DNA from: Streptomyces gilvus
Lineage (GTDB): Bacteria > Actinomycetota > Actinomycetes > Streptomycetales > Streptomycetaceae
Direction: 5' to 3'
DNA length: 64,000 nt
NCBI RefSeq assembly: GCF_022513565.1
Contig: NZ_JAKWBE010000015.1
Location: 1 to 64,000 of the forward strand
A program made the translations under genes and the position numbers. A model generated the notes under the pieces. The model was not told the origin of the DNA and ran no database searches. It was given only the letters and a program-made list of their open reading frames with translations. This document shows, one piece after another, positions 50,949 to 58,212 of this stretch (within the stretch, counting starts at the first letter, position 1; every line of letters begins with the position of its first letter).

Positions 50949-52604
50949 TCATCCCGCTCGTCTGTGCTGTTTGGGACGAGATCGTTTCTCTACGTACATC
51001 CGCTCGTCGGCGGACTTCAACACTTCGTCCGCGGTCATGCCGCAGTGCGCCCATCCGATGCCGAAGCTGGCGCCCACCCGCATGGCCCGCCCGTCGACCC
51101 GGATCGGCTGGATGATCTCGTTGCGCAGCCGTACGGCGAGGTCCTGGGCGTCGGCCCGGCCGAGCCCGTCGGCGAGGACCACGAACTCGTCGCCGCCGAG
51201 ACGCGCCACGGTGTCGCCGTCGCGCACCCCCCGGGACAGCCGCCGGGCGACCTCGATGAGCACCGCGTCGCCCGCGTTGTGGCCGAACCGGTCGTTGATC
51301 GACTTGAAGCCGTCGAGGTCGCAGAAGAGCACCGCGAGCCCCTTGGTGCCGTCGTCGCGCTCGCCCTCGGGGGCGACGGTGTGCACATGGTGGTCGTAGC
51401 CGTCGAACATCTCGGCCCCGCCCGGCCGGAAGTCGAAGCCGTGGCCGTTGGCGTCGAAGGCCGGGTGGCCGTAGGCCGCGTCCAGGGATTCCAGGGCGGC
51501 CGGGTGTGCGGGCCGCTGACACAGGCGGGAGGACAGGCGGGAGCGGAGCTCGGCGGAGTTCGGCAGGCCGGTGAGGGAGTCGTGGGAGGCGCGGTGGGCG
51601 AGGTGCAGCTCGCGGCGCTTGCGCTCCTCTATGTCCTCGACGTGGGTGAGCAGGAAGCGGGGGCCGTCGGCGGCGTCCGCGACGACGGAGTTGCGCAGGG
51701 AGACCCAGACGTAGGTGCCGTCCCGGCGGCCGAGGCGCAGCTCCGCGCGCCCGCCCTCGGCTGAGGTCCGCAGCAGGGTGCCTATGTCCTCGGGGTGGAC
51801 GAGGTCGGAGAAGGAGTAGCGGCGCATCTGGGAGGCGGGGCGGCCGAGCAGCCGGCACAGGGCGTCGTTGGTGCGGAGTATTCGCCCGTGCTGGTCGCCG
51901 CCCATCTCGGCGATGGCCATGCCCGAGGGGGCGTACTCGAAGGCCTGCCGGAAGCTCTCCTCGCTCGCCCTGAGGGCCTGCTGCTCCCTTTCGAGCCTGA
52001 CCAGTGCGCGCTGCATGTTGGCGCGCAGCCGGGCGTTGCTGATCGCGATGGCGGCCTGGAACGCGTACATCTGGAGCGCTTCGCGTCCCCATGCGCCCGG
52101 CCGGCGGCCGTTGCGCGGCCGGTCCACGGACAGCACGCCGATCAGCTCGCCGCAGGAGCCGCCCGGCACGCCCGGTGTGTACATGGGCGCGAACAGCCGG
52201 TCGGCGGGGTGCCACTCGTCCTCGAAGCGCGGCGCGGGCCCGTCGGTGTACCACTGCGGGACGTCGTCGTCGTCGAGGATCCAGCCCTCGGTGTGCGGTA
52301 TGAAGACCAGGTCGCCCCAGTGCTCGCCCATGGTCAGGCGGCGCTCCCAGGACTCGCGGGAGCCGACCCGGCCGGTGATCAGCGCCTCGGCCGCGGCGTT
52401 GCCGGCGAAGGCGGCGACGACGAGGTCGCCGTCGGGGCGGACCAGGTTGACGCACGCCAGCTCGTAACCGAGGCCGTTGACCACACCGTCGGCGACGGTC
52501 TGCAGTGTGTCCGCCAGGCTGCGGGCCGTGTTCATATCGGCCATGACCTGGTGCAGTTGTCGCAGAGTCGCAAGACGGACGTAGGGCTCCGACTCGGTCT
52601 CCAT
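50949..52604 (-). CDS. cdgB: GAF-PAS-GGDEF diguanylate cyclase CdgB-like
   Basis: 551 residues from the ATG METESEPYVRLATLRQL with GGAGG upstream. A GAF domain (~15-185, ACVNLVRPDGDLVVA, VLSVDRP), a PAS-PAC region (~205-330, FEYAPSGMAIAEM, RDGTYVWVSLRNS) and a GGDEF domain (~345-535). The active site RLGGDEF is intact, and the inhibitory I-site RDGD lies five residues before it, so product inhibition is likely. The order matches S. coelicolor CdgB, a BldD target. It makes cyclic di-GMP, which controls development. Confidence 0.93.
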   Translation of the reverse strand: METESEPYVRLATLRQLHQVMADMNTARSLADTLQTVADGVVNGLGYELACVNLVRPDGDLVVAAFAGNAAAEALITGRVGSRESWERRLTMGEHWGDLVFIPHTEGWILDDDDVPQWYTDGPAPRFEDEWHPADRLFAPMYTPGVPGGSCGELIGVLSVDRPRNGRRPGAWGREALQMYAFQAAIAISNARLRANMQRALVRLEREQQALRASEESFRQAFEYAPSGMAIAEMGGDQHGRILRTNDALCRLLGRPASQMRRYSFSDLVHPEDIGTLLRTSAEGGRAELRLGRRDGTYVWVSLRNSVVADAADGPRFLLTHVEDIEERKRRELHLAHRASHDSLTGLPNSAELRSRLSSRLCQRPAHPAALESLDAAYGHPAFDANGHGFDFRPGGAEMFDGYDHHVHTVAPEGERDDGTKGLAVLFCDLDGFKSINDRFGHNAGDAVLIEVARRLSRGVRDGDTVARLGGDEFVVLADGLGRADAQDLAVRLRNEIIQPIRVDGRAMRVGASFGIGWAHCGMTADEVLKSADERMYVEKRSRPKQHRRAG

Positions 52605-52733
52605 ACTCGCCCTCCCCCCGAGACCTCGCAGCGAATCAAGGGTTCTCATCGGCGTATCGTTCTGGCAGCTTCCCCGTCACTGAATCACAGCGCGCTGCCC
52701 ACTCGGTACACAGGGTCAACAATTCCCGCCCCT

Positions 52734-52749
52734 TGTGACTCAAGTCACA
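52734..52749. promoter_or_regulatory. Perfect 7-2-7 palindrome upstream of cdgB
   Basis: TGTGACT-CA-AGTCACA lies 130 bp before the cdgB ATG in the 300-bp divergent region 52605-52906. It resembles the TnAC...GTnA shape of a BldD box but the centre is one base shorter than consensus. It may serve BldD or another regulator of cdgB. The rest of the region is AT-rich and shows no ORF. Confidence 0.45.
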
Positions 52750-52906
52750 GCGAAAGATGAACAATTGAGTGGGGTTTCTGCGTTTTTCCAGTGTGTTTAC
52801 TGGATGCGAACTTTGGTTATGTGGCGAACTCCGCCGGTGGTCCTAGGTCCGGCCTCGGCCCGACGCCCGATGCGGCCGGCGGGGACGGGAGATTAGCGTT
52901 CCGAGC

Positions 52907-53491
52907 GTGCCGAACACATCCCTTGCCACGTCCCCGATCACTGTCCCGTCGCCCGCCGGGCATGCTGAGGGGGTGAGCAACGACGAGTTCCGCGCCGCCA
53001 TGTCCCGGCTGGCCGCAGGCGTGGTCCTGGTGACCGCGCAGGAGCCGCCGCTGGACCCCGACGACCCGTCGGCGCCGCCCGGCGAGGACGTCGGCATGAC
53101 GGCGACGGCCTTCCTGTCGGTCTCCCTCGACCCGCCCCTGGTCCTGGTCAGCCTGCGCACCGGCGCCCGCATGGACGACCTGCTCGACGAACAGCCCCTG
53201 TGGGGGGTCTCGGTCCTCTCCGAGAGCCAGCGCCACATCGCCGGCCGCTTCGCCATGAAGGGCCGCATCAGCGACCGCCTGCTCTTCGAGGACATCCCGT
53301 ACGTCCGCGGCAAGGCGACCGGGGCGCCCCTGGTGGGCGGCGCCCTGGCCACCCTGGAGTGCCGCACCGAGCAGCGCGTGATCGCCGGCGACCACACCCT
53401 GGTGATCGCCCGCGTCCTGACAGCGGACGTACCGAGCGCGAACGGCGGCCCGCTGACGTACTTCCGCGGCCGCTACCGCCAGCTGGGCTGA
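52907..53491 (+). CDS. Flavin reductase-like domain protein
   Basis: 194 residues. The FMN-binding split-barrel core is seen as DEFRAAMSRLAAGVVLVTAQ, GMTATAFLSVSLDPPLVLVSL, WGVSVLSESQRHIAGRFA and RTEQRVIAGDHTLVIARV. Such proteins reduce flavin with NAD(P)H for partner monooxygenases, but no oxygenase is nearby. The GTG at 52907 has no clear ribosome-binding site. A GTG at 52973 just before SNDEFRAAM would give the conserved domain alone. Confidence 0.88.
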   Translation: MPNTSLATSPITVPSPAGHAEGVSNDEFRAAMSRLAAGVVLVTAQEPPLDPDDPSAPPGEDVGMTATAFLSVSLDPPLVLVSLRTGARMDDLLDEQPLWGVSVLSESQRHIAGRFAMKGRISDRLLFEDIPYVRGKATGAPLVGGALATLECRTEQRVIAGDHTLVIARVLTADVPSANGGPLTYFRGRYRQLG

Positions 53492-53547
53492 GCGGCCGCA
53501 CCCAAATTGCGTGGCACGCGCGCGTGGCCCGCTCCTAGGGTGCGCGC

Positions 53548-54021
53548 ATGACGACGCCTGGCCCCCGCCTCGAAGAGATCACCACGGCCAACCTTGAGGC
53601 CGCCCTCGCGGTCCGCGTCCGACCCGACCAGGAACACGCGGTCGAACCGGTCGCCCACTCCCTCGCCGAGGCCTACGTCCGGCCCCCGGACGTCGCCTGG
53701 CCCCGCCTGATCGTCGAAGGTGACCGGGCTGTCGGCTTCCTGATGGCCTTCTTCGACATCGACTGGAACCAGGACGGCACGCTCTTCCGCTCCGGCCTGT
53801 GGCGGCTGAACATCGCGGCCGGTGAACAAGGCCGCGGGTACGGGCGGTTCGCGGTCGCGTCGGTGGCCGCGGAGATCCGCCGCCGGGGCGGGAAGCAGTG
53901 CCATGTCACCTGGCACCCCGGCCCCGACGGCCCGGAGGGCTTCTACCTGGGCCTCGGCTTCCGCACGACGGGTGAGACCAGCGGCGGCCAGACGGTCGGC
54001 GTGCTGGACCTCGAGCCCTGA
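53548..54021 (+). CDS. GNAT-family acetyltransferase
   Basis: 157 residues with the GNAT fold. The acetyl-CoA loop is AAGEQGRGYGRFAV (R/Q-x-x-G-x-G/A), preceded by LWRLNI and followed by KQCHVTWHPGPDGPEGFYLGLGFR, which carries the usual GFYxxLGF end. GNAT proteins acetylate amines or proteins; the substrate is unknown here. It follows the flavin reductase gene by 56 bp and may share its transcript. Confidence 0.9.
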   Translation: MTTPGPRLEEITTANLEAALAVRVRPDQEHAVEPVAHSLAEAYVRPPDVAWPRLIVEGDRAVGFLMAFFDIDWNQDGTLFRSGLWRLNIAAGEQGRGYGRFAVASVAAEIRRRGGKQCHVTWHPGPDGPEGFYLGLGFRTTGETSGGQTVGVLDLEP

Positions 54022-54158
54022 TCGACGAGATCCACGTCCTGTTCCACCACGCGCGCGTGGTCCGTCACGATGTCGATCACGGCGATCCGGTCCCGGACGA
54101 GCGCGCACTTTTCCACCCGGGACCGGTGACCACCCTGGGACCCATGACCACCCCGGCT

Positions 54159-54590
54159 CTACGACCAGTCCCGGCCGGACCGCCCCCGCTTCGTCTCGGA
54201 CCGCTGCTTCTTCTCCCGCAGCCGCCGCTCGTTGATGCCGCGCGGAATCCGGGTGGGCCGACGCGGCTTGGGCGGCGGCGCGCTCGCCTCCGCGAGCAGG
54301 GCCGCGAGGCGTACGGCGGCGGTCTCACGGTTGCGCCACTGCGAGCGATGCTCGGACGCGCGTACGACGACCACGCCGCCGTCGACGAGGCGGCCGGCCA
54401 GCCGCTCCAGCGCCCGCGCCTTCCACACCTCCGGCAGCGCCTCGGTGCTCGCCAGGTCGAAGCGCAGCTCCACCTGAGAGTCACTGGTGTTGACGTGCTG
54501 GCCTCCCGGCCCCGACGACCGCGAGAAACGCCACATGAGCTCGGCCTCGGGAAGCGAGACGGAGCCGCGGATGAGGTAGGGACCGGACAT
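54159..54590 (-). CDS. arfB: Ribosome rescue hydrolase ArfB (YaeJ-type)
   Basis: 143 residues from the ATG MSGPYLIRGSVSLPE with GGGGGA close upstream. The catalytic GGQ is in SSGPGGQHVNTSDSQVEL, and the C-terminal tail is basic and Arg/Lys-rich (GINERRLREKKQRSETKRG), which enters the mRNA channel of stalled ribosomes. It releases peptidyl-tRNA from ribosomes that lack a stop codon. An in-frame ATG at 54620 offers a longer start. Confidence 0.93.
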   Translation of the reverse strand: MSGPYLIRGSVSLPEAELMWRFSRSSGPGGQHVNTSDSQVELRFDLASTEALPEVWKARALERLAGRLVDGGVVVVRASEHRSQWRNRETAAVRLAALLAEASAPPPKPRRPTRIPRGINERRLREKKQRSETKRGRSGRDWS

Positions 54591-54774
54591 GTCCCCCATG
54601 GTCGCGCGTCTGACCGGCACACGTCACGCGATTAACGTTCACCCGAAGTTCGGTAAAGAAAGTAAAGAGAGCAGGAACCTTCCGTACCCCTCGTGGCGTT
54701 CATACGGGTAGCTGTAGCTTCAAGCCCGTACGCCGTGCGGCGCCGTACGCACACGAGGGAAAGGACTCCCAACC

Positions 54775-55350
54775 ATGGCTGTAAGCCTGTCCAAGGGTGG
54801 CAACGTCTCGCTCACCAAGGAGGCTCCGGGCCTGACCGCCGTCACCGTGGGCCTCGGCTGGGACGTCCGCACCACCACCGGCACGGACTTCGACCTCGAC
54901 GCCTCGGCGATCGCGGTCAACGCTCAGGGCAAGGTCTACTCCGACGCCCACTTCGTCTTCTTCAACAACAAGCAGACCCCGGACAACACCATCGTCCACA
55001 CCGGCGACAACCGCACGGGTGAGGGCGAGGGCGACGACGAGGCGATCAACGTCAACCTGGCGGCCCTCCCGGCCGACATCGACAAGATCGTCTTCCCGGT
55101 CTCCATCTACGACGCGGAGACCCGCTCGCAGAACTTCGGCCAGGTCCGCAACGCCTACATCCGCATCCTCAACCAGGCCGGCGGCGCCGAGATCGCCCGC
55201 TACGACCTCTCCGAGGACGCGGCCACGGAGACGGCGATGGTCTTCGGCGAGCTGTACCGCAACGGCGCGGAGTGGAAGTTCCGCGCGGTCGGCCAGGGCT
55301 ACGCCTCCGGCCTGGTCGGCATCGCCCAGGACTTCGGCGTCAACGTCTGA
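54775..55350 (+). CDS. terD: TerD-family stress protein
   Basis: 191 residues, the usual length of TerD. The sequence MAVSLSKGGNVSLTKEAPGL, VGLGWDVRTTTGTDFDLDASA and LSEDAATETAMVFGELYR is typical, with calcium-binding Asp clusters. TerD proteins are linked to tellurite resistance and to calcium-dependent development in Streptomyces. It stands alone here, with no other ter gene, and is followed by a hairpin terminator. Confidence 0.95.
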   Translation: MAVSLSKGGNVSLTKEAPGLTAVTVGLGWDVRTTTGTDFDLDASAIAVNAQGKVYSDAHFVFFNNKQTPDNTIVHTGDNRTGEGEGDDEAINVNLAALPADIDKIVFPVSIYDAETRSQNFGQVRNAYIRILNQAGGAEIARYDLSEDAATETAMVFGELYRNGAEWKFRAVGQGYASGLVGIAQDFGVNV

Positions 55351-55369
55351 TTCACGGGTGCGCTGAGCG

Positions 55370-55407
55370 GGAGCCCCTGGTTGCGGTTGGCCGCGACCGG
55401 GGGCTCC
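55370..55407 (+). terminator. terD terminator hairpin
   Basis: GGAGCCCC pairs with GGGGCTCC, with further GGT/ACC and CGG/CCG pairs inside, 20 bp after the terD stop. The opposing DUF397 gene ends 6 bp beyond, so it may act on both. Confidence 0.75.
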
Positions 55408-55412
55408 GGCGT

Positions 55413-55619
55413 TCAGCCTTTGAGATACGGCACGAAGTCCGCCCACGTGGCGGGAGTGACGGCGAGGCGGGGGCCGTCGAGGTTCTTGGAGTCGCGGATG
55501 TGGATGGTGCGGGGTGCTGTCGCGATCTCGACGCAGGAGTTGCCGTCATTGCCGCTGCTGTAGCTGCTTTTGAACCACGCCAGTTCAGGGGCGTCTTCGG
55601 CAGCGGGCTTGCGGATCAT
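55413..55619 (-). CDS. DUF397 protein (WhiJ-type partner)
   Basis: 68 residues. The DUF397 pattern is complete: LAWFKSSYSSGNDGNSCVEIA, then IHIRDSKNLDGPRLAVTPATWADFV. These small proteins are encoded beside XRE regulators and, in the WhiJ system, counteract the repressor. Its ATG overlaps the end of the broken XRE gene (4 bp), so it would have been coupled to it. The partner is now damaged, so its role may be lost. Confidence 0.9.
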   Translation of the reverse strand: MIRKPAAEDAPELAWFKSSYSSGNDGNSCVEIATAPRTIHIRDSKNLDGPRLAVTPATWADFVPYLKG

Positions 55620-55973
55620 GTTTCTCCCAGCAGTTGCTCGATGCGGGCCAACGACTCCCCTGGTGAGAGAGCCTGCGCCCGGATGGTGCCATACCGCAGC
55701 TCAAGGATGCGCAGCTGTTTCGGGTCTGATGTCGGGCGGCCGTTGAACGCGCCGTCGGAGCGCCCCACGGCGGTACCGTCCGGAAACGACGAGATCCTCG
55801 CCGTACCCGACGGCGTCCCCGAAGTCGGCGGCCCGCATGCCAACAGCCTCTCGCCGTAGCTTGATCTGCCGCCCAACCGTGGCGATGACAGCCACGCCCC
55901 ACTCGTCGTCCGGGTCCACCTCCCAACCCGGCTCGTCCGCCTCCGTCTTGAGCCGCCCCGCGTCCACCGACAT
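55616..55973 (-). pseudogene. XRE/WhiJ-type regulator with internal deletion
   Basis: The 5' part from the ATG at 55973 encodes an XRE-type HTH start (EWGVAVIATVGRQIKLRREA, RAADFGDAVGYGEDLV). The rest of the HTH and the DUF5753-like middle, about 170 residues in intact homologues, is missing. The tail FPDGTAVGRSDGAFNGRPTS to IEQLLGET is present but in another frame. The junction lies near 55790 (GGATCTCGTC next to GTTTCCGG). The product would be truncated and inactive. Confidence 0.8.
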
Positions 55974-56127
55974 CCCGCACCTCTCCGCCGTACCGCCGCG
56001 TCACGACGGCCCTACCCGTACGATCGACGCCGACAGCCCGGACACCGCCGGACAAGCTCCGTACAGTCACCGTACGCAACGGCGTCGTCACTGTTCACGG
56101 TAGGCGCAGCTGGCCACGCTGAGTGAC

Positions 56128-56538
56128 GTGAATCAGCAAACCGCCACCCCCATCCGCAGTTTCAGCGTCCTGCTGTCGCCCACCCCGCGCGGAGCGCGCC
56201 TGGTCCGGCTGCTGGCGACGGAACAACTGCGCGCCTGGGGGCTCCCGTTGGACCCGACGGCCCTCATCGTCGCCGAGCTCGCCAACAACGCCGCCACTCA
56301 CGGCCGCGTATCCGGCCGGAACTTCCAACTCCTGCTCTACGTCGTCGGCGCCACCCTGCGCATCGAGGTCACGGACACCCGAGGCGACAGCCTGCCGCAC
56401 ACCCAACTCCCGGCTGCTGACGCCGAGTCGGGCCGCGGCCTCGTACTGATCGACGCGCCGGCAGACAAATGGGGAGTCACATCGGGACTACCGCCCCGCA
56501 AGACGGTCTGGGCGGAGTACACCGCGCACGGCATGTGA
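56128..56538 (+). CDS. ATP-binding protein (HATPase_c_2, anti-sigma-like)
   Basis: 136 residues from the GTG at 56128. An RsbW/SpoIIAB-type ATPase fold: LIVAELANNAATHGRVSG (N-box), IEVTDTRGDSLP and ESGRGLVLIDAPADKWGV (G-box). Such proteins sit beside XRE and DUF397 genes in Streptomyces whiJ-type clusters. It diverges from the broken XRE gene. It may bind a sigma factor or an unknown partner; ATPase function is inferred. Confidence 0.88.
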   Translation: MNQQTATPIRSFSVLLSPTPRGARLVRLLATEQLRAWGLPLDPTALIVAELANNAATHGRVSGRNFQLLLYVVGATLRIEVTDTRGDSLPHTQLPAADAESGRGLVLIDAPADKWGVTSGLPPRKTVWAEYTAHGM

Positions 56539-56583
56539 ACAAGCGGTCACAGTAGGTCAGTTCAGCCGGTAGCATCGAGATGT

Positions 56584-56604
56584 GACGCACCCGATGGGTG
56601 CGTC
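56584..56604 (+). terminator. 9-bp stem hairpin after ATPase gene
   Basis: GACGCACCC-GAT-GGGTGCGTC is perfect, 46 bp after the ATPase stop. Its right arm also belongs to a long-range pairing that would hide the ribosome-binding site of the next small ORF, so it may be part of a switch. Confidence 0.6.
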
Positions 56605-56700
56605 CTCCCTTCACTCCGGGCCCCACCTGTTCGGGGCCCGGCCCGACGAGAGCGGTCCCGGGACTGTGTGTATGGCCGCCTCACGTCGAAGGGAGGACGC
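56600..56700 (+). promoter_or_regulatory. Anti-SD pairing upstream of small ORF
   Basis: GCGTCCTCCCTTC (56600-56612) is perfectly complementary to GAAGGGAGGACGC (56688-56700), a 13-bp stem that contains the GGGAGG ribosome-binding site. A GGGCCCC/GGGGCCC hairpin (about 56617-56640) lies in the loop. The left arm is shared with the hairpin at 56584-56604, so the two folds exclude each other. Confidence 0.55.
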
Positions 56701-56706
56701 CCCCAG

Positions 56707-56820
56707 ATGGGCGGTCACAAGGAGCAGAAGCCGACTCTCGTCATGCGTCTGATCCGGCTCGTGCCGGAGCGGACGGCGAAGCACGCGAGGAGGTGGCTGC
56801 TCTGGTGGCTCAGCAGGTAG
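56707..56820 (+). CDS. 37-residue basic, Trp-rich small protein
   Basis: ATG at 56707 to TAG at 56820. GGGAGG lies 10 bp upstream. The peptide begins MGGHKEQKPTLVMRLIRLVP and ends RRWLLWWLSR: a basic first part and a hydrophobic, Trp-rich end suited to membrane contact. A hairpin follows directly. The strong ribosome-binding site and the hairpins on both sides suggest a real short transcript. Alternatives are a leader peptide or a spurious ORF. Confidence 0.5.
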   Translation: MGGHKEQKPTLVMRLIRLVPERTAKHARRWLLWWLSR

Positions 56821-56822
56821 CC

Positions 56823-56851
56823 GGATATCCCCACACACACTGGGGACATCC
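56823..56851 (+). terminator. Hairpin after small ORF
   Basis: GGATATCCCC and GGGGACATCC pair at 9 of 10 positions around ACACACACT, starting 2 bp after the small-ORF stop codon. It may end that transcript. Confidence 0.5.
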
Positions 56852-57066
56852 GACACGCTCCTGCTGAGCTTGGGCCTCCGCACGGATAACCGGTCCGGGC
56901 GGGGGCCCTCCTTGCGTCCAAGTACAGCACAGCCGACGCAGCGGCGGCACCCGGAATCACCGAAGCACAAGCCCCCGTGCTCCGGTCCGACCTGCGCTCC
57001 CTATGCACCACCCACCGGCGATAAAGCACCCCACCAAACCCCACCCCGCCCTCCCGCCGGGCAAAC

Positions 57067-57082
57067 TCACTCCCGCGAGTGA
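57067..57082. promoter_or_regulatory. Palindrome upstream of NUDIX gene
   Basis: TCACTC-CCGC-GAGTGA is a perfect 6-4-6 palindrome, 162 bp before the NUDIX start, in a stretch (56852-57243) with no credible ORF. It could be an XRE- or NrtR-type operator. No regulator is adjacent. Confidence 0.35.
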
Positions 57083-57243
57083 ACATGCCCAACTCGGCTG
57101 GATTTCGGACCGGTTGCCTGCCTTACGCTCACCGCAGCAAGACCGCAAGACCACGACACACAACCCCAGACATGCGACGGCCCCCGCCGGGACTGCCATC
57201 CCAGTGCGAGGGCCTGACCACCGAGGAAGACAGGACCTTCCCG

Positions 57244-57729
57244 ATGGACACCGAAAACCCTAGCGCGCCCCCGCAAGGTGCTGCGCACGCCCCGCCGCGC
57301 GGCCCGCGTCGCCGTACTCGACCCCGACGGCGCGGTGTTCCTCTTCCGCTACGACAACCCCGAGGTCGGCATCCACTGGTCGCTGCCCGGCGGTGGCCTC
57401 GACGGGGACGAGACGCCACGCGAGGGCGCCCTGCGCGAGCTCCGCGAGGAGACCGGCTGGACCGACCTCGAACCCGGCCCCTTCCTCTGCACCTGGGAAC
57501 ACGGCTTCACCCGCATGGACATCCCCGTCCGCCAGCACGAAACCACTACGTCACCCACGGCCCCCGCCGCGAGCCCACCGGCCCCCACCTCGCCGCCGCC
57601 CACGCCGAGGACGGCATCCTGTCCTGGCGCTGGTGGACCCGCCGGGACCTCGCCGAGGAGCGTGAGCCGGTGTGGCCGCCCGGCCTCGCCGGGATGCTGG
57701 ACGCCCTGGACGAGCGGGACGAGGCCTGA
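57244..57729 (+). pseudogene. NUDIX hydrolase with two frame breaks
   Basis: The conserved centre reads VLRTPRRAARVAVLDPDGAV, then a complete NUDIX box (GGLDGDETPREGALRELREE, TGW) in one frame. The start region from the ATG at 57244 (MDTENPSAPPQ) and the C-terminal part (HYVTHGPRREPTGPHLAAAH ... GMLDALDERDEA) are both in a second frame. The shifts lie in a CCCCC run near 57270 and at GAAACC near 57540. A GTG at 57278 could still give a short protein with the box. It is either decayed or misassembled. Confidence 0.75.
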
Positions 57730-57735
57730 CCGACC

Positions 57736-58203
57736 GTGGAGTGGACGACCCTCGCCGGCACCGGCCTCGGCGCACTGATCGGCGTCGGCTCGACCCTGCT
57801 CGCCGACCGGGTGCGCTGGCGCCGGGACGCGGCCGACCGCGACCAACGGGACCGCAGGGACATCTATGTCACCTGCCTGACGAAGTACCGGCTGGCCTAC
57901 GAGGACATGCACGCGGCGGCCACCGAGCACCGGGACCGGGACACGCTCGACGCGGCCGTACGGCAGGCGTTCCGGACCTCGGGCTGCGACGAGGCCCGCG
58001 AGTCGGTCCTGATCCGCGCGCCCCAGGAGCTGGCCGACGTGCTGGAGGACGTCTACGCCACCCTGCGCGAGCTGCTGGAGGTGCTCGCCCTCGGCGTCCC
58101 GGCTCTCGACTCCCCCGAGTTCCAGGAACAGCGTCTGCGGCACGGGCGGGCGGTCTGGGCGGCCCGTGCCGCGATGCGCCGGGACCTCGAACGGCGGGTG
58201 TGA
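57736..58203 (+). CDS. Hypothetical protein with N-terminal membrane helix
   Basis: 155 residues from the GTG at 57736. An N-terminal hydrophobic helix (~8-26, GTGLGALIGVGSTLLAD) and a long charged helical region (RVRWRRDAADRDQRDRRDIY) are followed by a helical bundle (LADVLEDVYATLRELLEVL, RAAMRRDLERRV). It looks like a membrane-anchored coiled-coil protein. It follows the NUDIX gene by 6 bp. No family function is known. Confidence 0.7.
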   Translation: MEWTTLAGTGLGALIGVGSTLLADRVRWRRDAADRDQRDRRDIYVTCLTKYRLAYEDMHAAATEHRDRDTLDAAVRQAFRTSGCDEARESVLIRAPQELADVLEDVYATLRELLEVLALGVPALDSPEFQEQRLRHGRAVWAARAAMRRDLERRV

Positions 58204-58212
58204 CGGTGCCGT

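Noticed and set aside
56611..56970. A 119-codon minus-strand ORF over the small Trp-rich ORF
   Set aside because: It has no family pattern and runs across hairpins; its composition looks like GC-driven read-through.
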